From positions 62,001 through 126,000 of the forward strand of contig NZ_CANMSK010000005.1 of the NCBI RefSeq assembly GCF_947500655.1: a DNA stretch of 64,000 nucleotides. Direction: 5' to 3'. Below the pieces are notes generated by a model. The model saw only the letters and a list, made by a program, of their open reading frames with translations, was not told the origin of the DNA and made no database searches. Below are positions 63,954-64,000 of the stretch, one piece after another; position 1 is the stretch's first letter; every line of letters begins with the position of its first letter. The DNA is from an uncultured Psychrosphaera sp. Its GTDB lineage: Bacteria > Pseudomonadota > Gammaproteobacteria > Enterobacterales > Alteromonadaceae. A program made the position numbers and the translations under genes.

Positions 63954-64000
63954 ATGAAAAATATAACTAAAACAAGAACTAATAAGTCCCGAAAAATTTA
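63954..64000 (+). CDS. start of a gene cut by the window edge
   Basis: An ATG at 63954 opens a frame beginning MKNITKTRTNKSRKI. The basic start could precede a signal peptide, but too little is visible to identify it and the ribosome site is weak. Confidence 0.3.
   Translation, partial: MKNITKTRTNKSRKI

Overview
This window is AT-rich DNA from a marine gammaproteobacterium, most likely an Alteromonadales member (Colwellia/Alteromonas-like). The evidence is the mix of typical gammaproteobacterial housekeeping blocks (cysQ-nudE-yrfG, yheT-yheU, nhaA-nhaR, a TIGR02450 Trp-rich protein), several TonB-dependent receptors, a DcaP-type porin and an amino-sugar catabolic operon. The genus cannot be fixed from the sequence alone. 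No tRNA, rRNA, CRISPR array or intact insertion sequence was seen.

Layout. (1) 1-4.9 kb is an accessory island. It has two DUF2589-type proteins, a small four-cysteine zinc-ribbon protein, a YopT/AvrPphB-like (C58) cysteine protease, a CheD-like predicted glutamine deamidase, small orphan genes, and at least three decayed gene fragments. Two fragments are copies of the 3' half of the zinc-ribbon gene, each sitting just before a different downstream gene, which looks like cassette exchange. A 215-bp chain of nested hairpins precedes the complete DUF2589 gene. (2) 5.0-8.5 kb is a transport unit: outer-membrane DcaP-like porin, periplasmic family-3 solute-binding protein, and SLC1/DAACS-type cation symporter. 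It abuts the remains of a Ser/Thr kinase and an FHA-domain gene (8.5-9.5 kb). (3) 9.6-18.8 kb holds a hybrid sensor kinase, a HAD phosphatase, a MOSC protein, an OmpV/MipA protein, a DAPG-hydrolase-like protein, an Atm1-type ABC exporter and a phosphoribosyltransferase. (4) 18.9-24.0 kb is three tandem copies of a two-gene unit (porin plus a 139-aa PstS-like periplasmic protein) with a mosaic pattern of similarity. (5) 24.6-40.5 kb is ordinary chromosomal genes: YjbR, MBL hydrolase/LysR, GGT, HADs, CIA30, flavin reductase-DCC-SDR, nhaA/nhaR, YheT/YheU, CysQ/NudE/YrfG. (6) 40.5-41.5 kb has a brnA antitoxin behind a brnT toxin reduced to its C-terminal end.

(7) 41.5-63.5 kb is the main functional theme: a peptidoglycan / amino-sugar utilisation region. 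The operon alr-nagZ-SSS symporter-nagB-II-nagA faces murQ. Further right are an RpiR/MurR-type regulator, a very large Oar-like TonB receptor, a lipoprotein that fuses an AmiD-type MurNAc-L-Ala amidase to a class-C-like serine hydrolase, a second serine hydrolase, and a DUF819 permease. I infer a path in which muropeptides or amino sugars are taken through the outer membrane, trimmed in the periplasm, imported, split by NagZ, and fed via MurQ, NagA and NagB-II into fructose-6-phosphate, with Alr handling alanine. No GlcNAc/MurNAc kinase is visible here. Inside this region sits a separate iron-uptake unit (TonB receptor diverging from a PepSY operon, with a Fur-box-like site between them).
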